64,000 nucleotides of DNA from Brachyhypopomus gauderio (Eukaryota; Chordata; Actinopteri; Gymnotiformes; Hypopomidae): NCBI RefSeq assembly GCF_052324685.1, contig NC_135222.1, positions 6,206,914-6,270,913 of the forward strand. The letters are read 5' to 3'. Below are positions 53,259 through 64,000 of the stretch, in pieces; positions within the stretch are counted from its first letter, which is position 1, and every line of letters begins with the position of its first letter. The position numbers were made by a program, and so were the translations under genes. The notes beneath the pieces are model-generated. The model was not told the DNA's origin and did no database searches. It saw nothing but the letters and a program-made list of their open reading frames with translations.

Positions 53259-55122
53259 GCACTACACCACGTGGCCCTGAGAAACCATAAACAACGGCAG
53301 GCTGCTGTCAAGATGAGTGTAAACACGCCGATGTGCTACCAACCGATATACCCAAACCTAAGTGTGGTGACAAAACTAGTTAATTTATTCTTCCACTTTC
53401 AACACTGCTCAGTCCAACAGCATGCTTATCAGGTTTACAGTTTTTAAGTAGTGTGGTGAAAGAATACCAGTTATTTGTAGATATGCAGAAATTGTTCCTA
53501 TTTTTTATTTAAATTGTCTTAAATTGTTTGTATATTTTAATGGGGCGACGGCCAAATACTGACCTTGCTGCAGTACCTAAGGTGTTTGTTTAGGTATTTG
53601 TAAAAGTGTTTGTGTGGGGCTTGGGTGCTCTGCAGCTATGCTGGATTACTCTTTTGGCCTAACAGGGTTTTCTTCTCTTGAACAGACACTCACTGACTGC
53701 CGTTCTGTTCAAACTGCTGATCTGGGATCTTTTTTAAGCCTTTTGTTTCTTTTGCGAGTGAGGGCTTTTGTTTTTCTACATATCTAATTAAGATTCTAAT
53801 TAAGGTGTATTTGATCTGAATATTTTAGTCAACACATACTGATTTCATGCACTTTCGGCGTCTTAATCACAAACTACTGTGCAGCATGCTCTGATAGGTT
53901 CTTGCCATCCATGCTGTCTTTGCCACTGTTTATTTTTTTCAGTTAATAATTCTAATGTCACTAGATCGTAGCATGATTTATCACAAAAGCCATAGATATC
54001 GGTGCACGTCAGAGCCAAACTTAGAACTAGTCAAACCTCACGACAATTAGGTCCCACTTCACTATAGGCCTCAAAAATCTTAAAAGCATAAAATTACAAG
54101 GATAAACACATGCACATTGTATAACTTGCCATATTACAACCTGCCACACAAACCTCAGTTGCATGTTGCATGCAAGTTATTTATAACATCAAGCAGTATT
54201 TACAGTACCATGAATGTCAAATTATTGTATGTAATAAGACAAATGTACAACATGCCTAATATATAAAGTGGGACCTAAAAAAGTGTGAGACGAGGAAAAG
54301 AGAAATTTACCTCTCCAGTTCTATGCACTCAAAACTACTGATATGCACTTTAAGGAGCTGTTTCCCCACTAACTGCTTTTGCATTGTTTAAGCACAAAGA
54401 GAGGGAGTTGTGGAAAGTTGTTTTGAGTATTTGAAAAAAATTTTGCAAATGAAACGGCACTCCCAACATTACTGTGATGTGTGCTATGTATGATCTGTAA
54501 ATATATATATTTTTTGCTTTGTGAATATTATGATTACCTTTCAGACATATGAACCAAAGATGCTTCCCAAAGTGTTTAAAACACTGCTCTCCTGTCCCGT
54601 TTTCCTATGCCTTGATTAAAAAAGAAAGAATATTGTAGGTGCCTGACACTGTTTTCTCAAAGAATTCACTAACCACCAGTAAAGCACGGTCTAAAATGTA
54701 AATAGTTTTCCTGGTTCACTGTGGGTTGGATGGAACTATATGAAAGTGCAGAATTTGGCCAAGCTGCGATATATTTTTTATATGCGGATATGGGAGTGTC
54801 GCTCGCGTGCAGGGTGGTCTAAAGACTAATGATAGTTCGACTGTCAACCCCTAGAGGGCACTAGACTCACTTAAAACATATCCAGACTAGTACAGGAGAA
54901 CGCGATGGCCTCCTCCATTAACTAAGTAGACTTTGGGTAAAAAATGTCCTACATCTGCTGTTCAAAACATGGAACTTTCTTTTTGAAATGTTCAAACTTT
55001 AATAACTGATATACTCTTCAAATTTGGAGTAGATTTGAAATGACGTACCTAACACTGAACATGTTTCTAGTAGTAACTGCTTAACCCTTAACAGATTTTG
55101 CCTAAGAGTGATGGAGAATAAA
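53259..55122 (+). other. ly75: ly75 3' UTR and downstream
   Basis: No ORF of note. Candidate polyadenylation signals are ATTAAA at 54615-54620 and AATAAA at 55117-55122. No CTLD exon of a cd302-type gene was seen. Confidence 0.5.
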
Positions 55123-56007
55123 GACTACTTTATACAATTACTAAAGGTCTTTGTGATTACTTATCCTTTTGGATTGGTCTTTATTTTATTACAAACACAG
55201 ACAAAGCCTCCAGGATATTGTTAATAATAATAGGGTTTTCAAGGATTCAAGGAGGTTTATTTGTCAATTACACTGTATGTCCATGACATATAATATAATC
55301 GAGATACTGTTTCTCTCTCACCTTACACTTACCACATAACATTTAATTTAAAAGAATAAAAAGTAAAGTAAGTAATAGGCATAAGATAATGATAATAATA
55401 ATGGTAATAATAGTGCTGAGGTACTACAATGTTCACTGTGCAAAATAGCAGTAGTGCAAGTATTATTGTAAGGGATGAGAATACTCTTCAAGTATTTAGG
55501 CTGTTATTTATTTGTCCCTGTTAATTATTTATCCTTCACGATGTCTGTACTGTCATTGACGTTAAAAATAGCTGTTGGCAACTGCTGCAAGAGGGAGGAT
55601 TATTAAATAATACCCCAAAAAAGGACTTTGGGGCAGAAAGCAAAAACATGTTCAAAACATTGCTTTTAATTAAAAAATGTGAAAGTGTCATAATGTCACA
55701 GTAATTCATTTTTATTATTATTGTTTCTTTTCTTTTTTTTTGTTATTCTGCCTACAGTTATAATGAAGGCTTATGTGCAGGTGCCGTTGACAAAAAATCG
55801 TTAAAAAGTTTTTCCATTGGTGGCGCGTGCGTGTAACGACGCTTCCCTGTATTTCTGATACTTTTACAATCGTCTCTTTAATCGGACAACGATAGATTGT
55901 CACAAACATCTAAATTAATACATCCGCACCTTTCTTAGCTTATACTAATGCTTACCATTATCTTGTAGACCGATAGAACGAAATGAGTTTGATAATTGAG
56001 GTAAAGG
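55123..56007 (+). other. Intergenic region upstream of the myomesin gene
   Basis: AT-rich. Between about 55,240 and 55,470, TTTATTTGTCAATTACACTG and GTGCAAAATAGCAGTAGTGC resemble a dispersed fish repeat, but limits and family are uncertain. No gene seen. Confidence 0.35.
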
Positions 56008-56017
56008 CTATATATAG
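56008..56017 (+). promoter_or_regulatory. MEF2-type / TATA element of myomesin gene
   Basis: CTATATATAG fits the MEF2 consensus YTA(A/T)4TAR and also reads as a TATA box. It lies ~140 bp before a likely leader-exon donor (TTGGG|GTAAGT at 56156). A CATTCC (MCAT-like) lies at 56056-56061. Fits a muscle promoter. Confidence 0.5.
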
Positions 56018-56039
56018 TCTTAAGTGCATCCATACATGG

Positions 56040-56155
56040 GGTGGAAGAGAGAAGGCATTCCCTAGGAGCGCATTATTTCTGTTACCATCAGCAAGGCTCT
56101 TCCAAGTGGTCTCGGGCTGATCTTCAAACGCTCAACGCTGTTCATTTCTCTTGGG
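56040..56155 (+). other. Probable untranslated first exon of myomesin gene
   Basis: Inferred: about 30 bp after the TATA/MEF2 element, ending at a strong GTAAGT donor, with no ATG that opens into the protein. The next exon, with the ATG at 56,982, may begin after an AG near 56,970. Confidence 0.4.
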
Positions 56156-56981
56156 GTAAGTCGACTTCTATATTCATTATTCTGTCAGCATAACTATTTA
56201 AGAAAACTTCTGCAACACGCGTCTGCACACCGGGGCGCAAGTTCACGGCTTTTGAGAAAGTGCTACCTAAAAATTTAAAAAAGTCGATTCTGAGTGCAGG
56301 TGTTGACGTTGAGGTGAAGCAAACTGCCAAAGAGGCGCTTTGTTGATCTTTCTGAGATGCTTGCTTTTTACAAATTGTTCCTAATTTTGTTGTGGGGAAA
56401 GATGGCTGGTGTTTGTTAATGTTTTTTTCTCTAATTGTTTCAAGGCTTTGTTTATTTGGGGTGATGTTAAAAATGCGTTAGATTTTCTCTTACAGTAAAC
56501 ACTCTGCTCACGAAGAATAATCTGTTTATGGAGTTCAAAGGTCACCGGTACTTTACAGCCTGCTAAGCAGAAGGCGTTTTACCTCTAACAGGTCGTCCGT
56601 GGGTCCCTCTTACGAGGGGGCCTTTGCGTTGTTTCTTAATAAGGGGATGTCTCTGCGCTGCAGAGCTATTTATTTATGTCTCATACGTACAATTTGAATG
56701 AATATCTGATTTTGAATATAATAGTTGACTTTTATAAAAACAAATCTAAAAATAAAGTTTAATATTCAGTTTCAGTCTCATGAATTATGTTTGACTGGCG
56801 CAGCTTTTTTTTTTTATTTTTAGTAAACTTAGCAACTTTTGGGTAATAATTTGTGTTTTGTTACCAGTGATGACAGTGCTGTGGAGATATGCATTTTGCT
56901 AACTGTCAATTCTTGTCCATTCTCACAAATATGTTGTGATAATACTGAATGGGTTATAATCTTTTTAAAAGTTATACCAAC

Positions 56982-58384
56982 ATGCCTACGAAGGCCATGC
57001 CATTTCATCAGCAGAAACAGAAACAGGTTAGCCAGGGATATCAGAGCACAAAACACGTCCATCAGATACAATCAAGGTATGGGACATTATCTGGATTTGT
57101 GGGAACGCTGCTGAGTGTGAATTTTGGCTGAGCATAATCCTTGAACAAACGAGATTATGGAAGGCTGTGGACCGGGGCAGGGCCCTGCTGCTCCGACTGA
57201 CGCTTGTAGTGCTTCTGCTTACGCTCTCTAAAGAACGAGAAGCTTAGCCATTGGCTGCTAGGTAGCTCTTGTTGACAGAAAGGCCTAGTAGAGTAACCAG
57301 TGCTGTATACATTTAAAAATACTTCGGGAGAATAAAGAAATTTAGTCATAGGATCAAGATATGCTACATTTAGGCTTTGAGCTCCTACATGTATGAGTAA
57401 ACTAATCCTGCAAAATGGCTTCCTGCTTGACAATCACTGTGGGGTCAGCATATGCACACTAACTACAAGGGTAAAAATCACTGTCAGTAGTGGATTCAAG
57501 ATTCAATATCAATCTTAAAATTTGAAGGTTGAACTTTCGCAGGATTTTGAAGTCCTCAGATAGAGAGTGGATTGAAATTAAGCATCTGTGAAGGAATAAT
57601 TCAGGGAGAGTTCTTTATCTCCTTTATATGAACAGCTTCATTAGTTCATTCTGGCCCACACTGATCATAATAAATCTGCTTCAAAGGCACTTTGCCTGCT
57701 TATAACGCCTCTTACCATGTGCTGTAAAGGCAGTATGATGCCTTGTGCTCCTCTACTGACTGCACATTGACTGTTGTTGATGTTGGACAGGACATCGAGC
57801 TCTAAATCCGTGAAGAAAGAGCAGGTCGAGACCACTCAGGCAATGGCACAACCAGCCTACAAGCTGCCAGCTTTCAGGGAGAGGTGAGACTCCTTCAGCT
57901 GATGTAACCACTACAGCTCAGCATGCTATTTTAAGACATGTAAGAGTGTAAGGAAATACCTGAACAAGTGTTCTCATCAACTGTAGGTAAAAAAACTCTA
58001 TCCATCCCGCACAGTATACTACAGTGTTTCAGACTTGGAGAGCATTCACTGTGTTTTATTTGTTTGATTCATGATCTTATCTTTATATTAATGTCCACTA
58101 TACACTAATATGAATCTCTGGATAATGCCAAATGTATTATATTGTAAGCACTTCTTTGATGAGAGACTTGAAGGTCAGAAGTCACATATCCTTAAGTAAA
58201 GTGAACTGATGTATTGATTGATACTGAATATAGGCATTCAGTCTTCAATTCAGTCCTTTAAATCCATCGATATCTGTTCAATCACATACTGATATTTAAA
58301 AAACCCATCCCTCTAACTTTCTGTTCCTAAAAAAGAAAATATCCAAAAATTAGATGTTGCAACGAGCATCCATATTTCAGACCC

Positions 58385-58420
<36 letters not shown>

Positions 58421-61400
58421 ATAGGCAACCAGAAGGAATGCAGGAATATCAGCGTATGGCTTCCCATTTTGGGAGAGACCTGACAACACTGCAGCATGAG
58501 CTACACAGAATGAAGGTGGCAACTCAGGAACAGGTGGAGAACATTGAGATTACAAGAGAGGTAACACCATTACTTCTATTCACTACATACCATTAAACTA
58601 CATTATAGGCTAGACTAAATCATTACTGTAGGAAGAATTTCAGGTTCAGAATATTTCTGCACTTATTTCAGAAGCCTTTTCAGTCACAAATGCCCAATTA
58701 GACATCTTATTTGCCAGTGTCATTATTACTTTATAGTCTTGCTTTATGAACTGTTCAACCCTCAATGTACTGTGTCAGGTGAGGGAAAGAATGTCAGTTC
58801 AGAGGAGGGACGCTCCCACTGAGATTCCCAAAGGGCCAGACTTCCTGGTGGGCCTGAGGTCTCATACCGTGTGGGAGAAGACTCCCGTCAAACTCTTGTG
58901 CACTGTGTCCGGCTATCCCACACCCATTGTCAAATGGTTTGTCCCTGATTTTTATTACTTCTTATTAATACCTTCTTGAAAAATCAAATTATTTGACCTT
59001 TTGGAAAAATTGAGCCATTTTAACTGCACACGATTCCAGACTCCAGATTCCAGTGTTGAATGTCCCATTGAGGTTCTTTATATCTGTACATTGTCAGATC
59101 ATAATGACATGAATACACTATTAGTTGACTTTGTGTAGCAGTTCATTAATGTGGTTACAATGTCCTACATCTGTCTTGTACATTTGCAGGTATAAGAATG
59201 ATGCTGTCATTGATCCACTGAGTGTACCTGGAAAATACAAAATTGAGAACAAATATGGAGTTCATGGTCTGATTATTAGCAGGTATGAACGCACGCATGC
59301 AACATACTCTCAGGATAACATCTCTTAAGATACTCCATAACATAAAAACCCCTAGTATTTGCTACTTACCACAAACTGGTGTAACATCAGTAAAATCATA
59401 GGAAAAATCATTTATTTCCAGACATTAATGGCACTTCACCCCAATGTCTGAAACGGTTTCATTGGAGTTTCATTTGAGTGTGTGAGTGCATTTTCCTCAT
59501 AGCAATCATGTAAAAGTCAACCATGACCGAGTGCATGAGCCTTCAACATGCACGACCTCAAACTCTTACCAGTGCGAGTGACTGGCGTCACTGTAACAGT
59601 GAGTGTTGCCTATTTAGTCTCAGAGGGGACCTGCTCTCATCTCCCAGACGCCTCAGCTGTTTGTGCCGTCTTGCTGAGCTTCGTGTCATTCGATGCTGGA
59701 ATGCCTGCCATCTGTATCCAACAGACACCGCCGTTACAGTAGTGAAAGTCTTAAAGCTCGTGATTCAAATTAGCCCTCATTCAATCTCAGTGACCCCCCC
59801 CCCCCCCCCCCGCAACCCCCATTCATCCATTTGGAAAAAAGCATGAATAGCTTGGAAACATTGGAAGTGCAGTCTGGTGAATGGGTTTTGTCTTTTGAAG
59901 CACACATAGCGGGGAGGAGGTGGAGGGGGTTTTAAAATAGTTGTGAAGGCTGTGAAGGTCACATTTCTTCCTTCTATTCTCACTCCCTGGCCTCTCCTTT
60001 AAGACCAGTACTGCATTTCTTAACTCTCCCATCCAAGCCAATGTGCCTCAGCAGTGGGAGATCATGTTTGGAACTGGGTTTTACCCTTGCACCTTGGTGA
60101 TGACCTACTAACACCATGAGGTTTGACTTTGGAGATCTTAGGATTGTAAAATGGACTTCCTTTCGCAAACATTGGTTGGTTAACCACAACAAAAGTACAG
60201 ATGATATGCACTGTGGACTGCTTGTAGAACAGATTTAGATAGATTTAACAGAAAACTCATGACTTCAGGATTAAAAATAAATAAATAACAAGGAAGTTTT
60301 ACAGCTATTTACTGTATACGTGGTCTCAGCATTAGAAGATAGATGAATTTGACTTCTGATAAACTATTTTCAACTCAAGCAGATGTTCATATCATGTCAA
60401 TTATAAGATGACTGGCCTCTAAAAAAAGAACTATGAGGGGATGTCTTAACTAGAGATATAATACCATATGGTTCAATTTGATCATGTTTTCCCTTCACTA
60501 AGCAATGCTTCTTTTTAGATGTTTAGCTTCAAATTGTTTATTTAGGTATCTGATAGTTTTGCTGTATTTTCCCTGTAGATGTTCAGTAGCCGACTCTGGA
60601 GTTTACAGTGCTGTGGCAATCAATTCTCAGGGGAAGGTCGTCTCCAGGGCCACAGTGTGTGTAAGAAGTAAGTTCCCCTTCTTTCTTGCCCTCTTTGGTC
60701 TCTTGATGAGAAGCCTTTCGATTCTCTGTGCCGGATCTATTGACTGTGGTCCTTACTTCCCCCAGGAGCAACTGGACCAGGAGAGATCTCTCATCTACCA
60801 GGCCAAGGTGTGAGGGAACAGAGAGACTTTGGCTGAGATCATAATCCACAAATAACCCTCTGTGTCAGAGGCTTGATAAGACATGGAAACTATGCTATGG
60901 TCATAGAGGATAATCCATGTTATTTTCCTAGTAAACAAAATACCCCCTGATAAACACAAAATTGGCACGTCATTTCTGTAAATAATAAAACTCAACATGA
61001 CCAAATTACTTAATCTTTCAAGATGGTTTAGCTATGACAGAAGCACTCCACAGCAAGGCAAGAGGAAGCAAGACAAGTTTGTTTATATTTCACTTTTGAA
61101 AGTGATTCACATGAAATAGCTGTTCCATAGAAATTATCTACTGATTTCAATGAAATATAAAATGAAAACCAATGGATTTAAAATAGAAGAAATGTCAAAA
61201 ATCAAAACAACCCAGGAGCTAAACGATGAGCTTGTGTTTGTGTTTACTCCTCCACAGTACCATTGCTGAGTGGTATTCGTCGTAGTAAGCTGGAGGTGTT
61301 CCTGCTGGACAGTTTCGGAGTGACTTTTGGTACAGAGGGCGAGTCGCTAACTCTTGTGGCTAACATGGTTGTGGTGCCAGATCTTCCAAACCTTCCACCT

Positions 61401-63281
61401 GAGGTCATGTGGTACAGAGATGGTAAAAAACTAATTCTATATGGTCATCTATGCTGGACTTTTTCTAATATGTCCTGCAAAAGAAACAAAAGTACAGTCA
61501 CAGTCAGTGGGGGAGGTGGAGGTCAGTTTTTCATAACATCTGTGTGTACTGTGTATACTGTGTAGATACTCTACTGAAGCCATCCAGATGGGTGGAGATG
61601 TCCGTTGGTGGTGGGACTGCCAAACTCAGTCTTCCTCATCTGAACAAGGATGATGAAGGTCTGTACACCCTCCGCATCTGGACCAAGGATGGAACCACCG
61701 AACACAGTGCCTACCTGTTTGTAAAGGGTTAGTTAAAACCACCACTGCTCCTCCCCTTTCACCTTCTCCATTAATCATCACCTCAGGCATATAAATCATA
61801 TGGTTTGTTGAAGATGTTTTATATTTGGATGAAGAAAATGATAGGACAGAGTAAAGCGAATTACACACACTGTTAAACTAACAGTCAATACAAGAAAGTT
61901 TTTATATATAAAATCATTTGTAGGCATATAGCTGGGACGTTTTCCTTGAGGCAAACATTTTAATCAGAATCATTTCATTCAGTTCCACAGTAAAAACTGT
62001 ACTGGAAGAGCAGGAGCAATGCAAATGCTGAGAAGATCGAGATTGATTAAAGGGCAATCCAAACTAAACAAGGAACACCTGAATACAATAACGAGGGGTG
62101 GGGTTTACAAAACATGACGAGGAACTAAAACCAGCAGATAGCATAAACAAAACATTCCTGACAGGTGGGGGCGGGGCAAGATGTGACATGTTGAGTACAT
62201 TCCAACTCAAGTCCATGATTCAGAACGTATGCAGTATCTTAAGTAATTACACACTGTGCTTATATTTCCGTAGATGCTTCAGTAATTACACTCTGTTCTA
62301 ACAAACACAGATGCTGCTCCCACTGTGAAGGGTGCACCAGGAGCTCCCATGGATGTCACCGTCTCAGATGCAAATAAAGACTATATCCTCGTCTCCTGGA
62401 AACCTCCCAACCTCACCAGCGAGTCACCCATCACTGGCTACTTTGTGGACAGGTTATCCCCCACTAATCCACCAATAACTGGGCATTCAGTCAAGATGCC
62501 TGTTCCTTATTGTACCATATAATGCTACAAGCTGCTATTAGTGTTTTTCCAATGGCTGTTTGTCCTGTTGTCTTCCCCAGACGTAAGTCTGGTACTAGCG
62601 ACTGGGTCCAGTGCAATCCCACCCCCGTTAAAGTGTGCAAGTTTCCCGTGCAAGGGCTCACCGAGGGAGCATCCTATCACTTCCGGGTCAGGGCTGTGAA
62701 TAGTGCCGGCATCAGCCTGCCCTCCAGGATGTCCACTGGGGTGACTGCTGCAGATGAGGAGAGTGACGTGCAAGGTAGGACCCCGCTCCGACGAAGACGG
62801 GTGCACTCTTAACCTGCCGCACCCTCTCGTGCATTAGTGGAGGACTTGAAGCACTGCAATGCAAGGTCTGCATTTCCCTGTCCTGAAGAAAAGAAATGCA
62901 TTCGGGGAGCTTTTCAATAACACAATAAGAACTAGTGCTCTGCAAAACCTCGATGGGTGTAGATGAAGTGCACTGAAGCTTTGTGTCAGCTTTGTGGATT
63001 TTCTTGTTTTCTTGTTATTCCATCACATGTCCATAACACATCATATCAAGTCTACATTAAATCTACAATTTTGTTCTTAAATATATAACGTAGTTAAAGA
63101 GGCTAAATATATTATCTAAATATATTATCTATATATATTATATATCTATATTTTTATAATCTATATAAAAATCTAGCCCGATTGTACTATGGTAATATTA
63201 CAGATATTTTTATTGTCACAACAGTGATTAAAATCGAGGGAAAATATGATATTGTGGTTCAAAAGGAGGAACTTCAAGGAG
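56982..63281 (+). CDS. myom2: Myomesin-family protein (M-protein/myomesin-2-like), 5' part
   Basis: Sarcomeric M-band protein that cross-links myosin and titin. Twelve coding exons seen: 56982-57076, 57791-57883, 58425-58560, 58779-58936, 59190-59282, 60579-60667, 60766-60807, 61258-61422, 61566-61727, 62311-62452, 62581-62774, 63225-63281; all phases agree, and the last donor leads past the window. Order: basic N-terminal region (PFHQQKQKQVSQGYQ, like MYOM2 PFYQKRHRHFDQSY), Ig1 (FLVGLRSHTVWEKTPVKLLC ... YKIENKYGVHGLIISR), Ig2 (FGVTFGTEGESLTLVANM ... NKDDEGLYTLRI), then the first FnIII (GAPGAPMDVTVSDANKDYIL ... RVRAVNSAGISLPSR). These match MYOM2 better than MYOM1 or MYOM3. Teleosts have several myomesin copies, so which paralogue this is remains open. 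Start: first ATG giving the family N terminus. Confidence 0.85.
58387..58418 (+). repeat. (GT)n microsatellite, myomesin intron 2
   Basis: About 15-16 units followed by TTTATAG, the exon 3 acceptor. Confidence 0.96.
59283..60578 (+). other. Myomesin-gene intron 5
   Basis: 1.3-kb intron between the two exons of Ig1. Holds an 18-base C run near 59,795-59,812. No further exon or element recognised. Confidence 0.55.
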
Positions 63282-63424
63282 GTAATTAAGTTATATCAAC
63301 TAACTAATCTCAGATAAGTACTAATGTCGCATTGTCTCTTCTCTGTTATTTCCAAAAACCGCATGTTCACCAAATTACATGTTCATCTAAATTAATCAAT
63401 TTAACATTGTCTTCTGTATAATGT

Positions 63425-63830
63425 AGAAAGTCAAATTTATTTATATAGCACTTTTTACAACACATGTTGTCTCAAAGCAGCTTTATAATTGTATGGGTCC
63501 AGATCCCTAATGAGCAAGCCAGAGACAGTGGCCAGGAAAAACTCCCTATGATGGCGGGGATTAGGAAGAAACCTTGGGAAGACCAAGGCAAGACTCAAAA
63601 GGGAACCCATCCTCCATTGGGCGGCCTGCTAGCAGAAGTCCGTATTTATAGTTCAAATGTAGTTCTATAGTTATAGTTCTAATTCCAGGCCATGTAGTCA
63701 CAGTCCCTTCAATGCAGATGGTAGGAGTTGGCATCAGCGGGTCCTCTTACGGCAATGGCACATCCAATCCTGGCATCAGCACATCCACTGGCAAGACATA
63801 CCATCTCCTAGGTGCTTGTATGGAATTGTC
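63425..63830. mobile_element. Dispersed fish repeat, class unknown
   Basis: TTTATTTATATAGCACTTTT, GTCTCAAAGCAGCTTTATA, AAAAACTCCCTATGATGG, AGGAAGAAACCTTGGGA and CTCAAAAGGGAACCCATCCT recur together in many fish genomes. I recognise the pattern from memory; boundaries and class cannot be set here. It lies in the intron after the last visible myomesin exon. Confidence 0.55.
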
Positions 63831-64000
63831 TTAGGTAGAAGCATGCAACAAAGATAACATACAGGTTGATGTATGTGAACATCAATTTAAACAACCATTG
63901 ATTTAAACATACATAGCTCACGTGCCATTAGCATGTGGCTCCTGCAGGATAATCTATAGCAGCATAACTAAAGGGAGGTGACCACAGTCATGAGAGCTCA

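Noticed and set aside
53259..56981. A cd302 gene between ly75 and the myomesin gene
   Set aside because: Read on both strands for CTLD signatures (WIGL, CxxGW, C-terminal cysteine pairs) and found none.
59790..59820. C-run as a possible G-quadruplex regulator
   Set aside because: A single homopolymer run in an intron; no evidence beyond composition, and such runs are prone to sequencing error.

Overview
This is animal DNA, almost certainly from a ray-finned (teleost) fish. Coding sequence lies in many short exons joined by GT-AG introns. Introns are rich in (GT)n and other simple repeats. Degenerate Tc1-like, hAT-like and tRNA-derived SINE elements are present. The repeat set looks ostariophysan (characin, catfish or knifefish type), but that is a weak inference. 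No database search was run; gene identities rest on reading translated exons and comparing them with remembered vertebrate families.

All genes are on the + strand, head to tail. (1) 1-10,620: itgb6, integrin beta-6, complete, 16 coding exons, 779 aa. (2) 10,870-30,750: pla2r1, the M-type phospholipase A2 receptor, complete, 30 coding exons, 1,477 aa: ricin-B, FnII, eight C-type-lectin-like domains (CTLDs), transmembrane helix, short tail. (3) 31,370-55,120: ly75 (DEC-205/CD205), 35 coding exons, about 1,721 aa, with ten CTLDs; complete except for one apparent extra G in exon 2. (4) 55,980-64,000 and beyond: the 5' part (12 coding exons) of a myomesin-family gene closest to MYOM2/M-protein. 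Exon junction phases were checked across all four models and agree, apart from that one G.

The order itgb6-pla2r1-ly75, with one orientation, matches the mammalian ITGB6-PLA2R1-LY75 block. There LY75 is followed by CD302; here a sarcomeric gene follows and no cd302 exon is visible. pla2r1 and ly75 are ancient tandem paralogues of the mannose-receptor family: exon phases and even a 36-nt linker exon are shared. They are endocytic surface receptors. Integrin beta-6 pairs with alpha-V in epithelia. The myomesin gene is a muscle M-band gene and is functionally unrelated.

Most other DNA is intron. Prominent contents are a ~4.5-kb array of a 57-bp unit in ly75 intron 28, a ~1-kb array of a near-identical 37-bp unit in ly75 intron 2, 38/32-bp and 33-bp arrays in pla2r1 introns 9 and 17, a 129-bp (GA)n, and many (GT)n tracts. 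The tracts lie unusually often right against 3' splice sites (ten of 89 predicted acceptors). I found no unknown multi-gene system. The strongest leads are the repeat/splice-site pattern, the large intronic array with its internal flank duplication, the single-G frameshift in ly75, and substitutions in known functional motifs of Itgb6 and Pla2r1.
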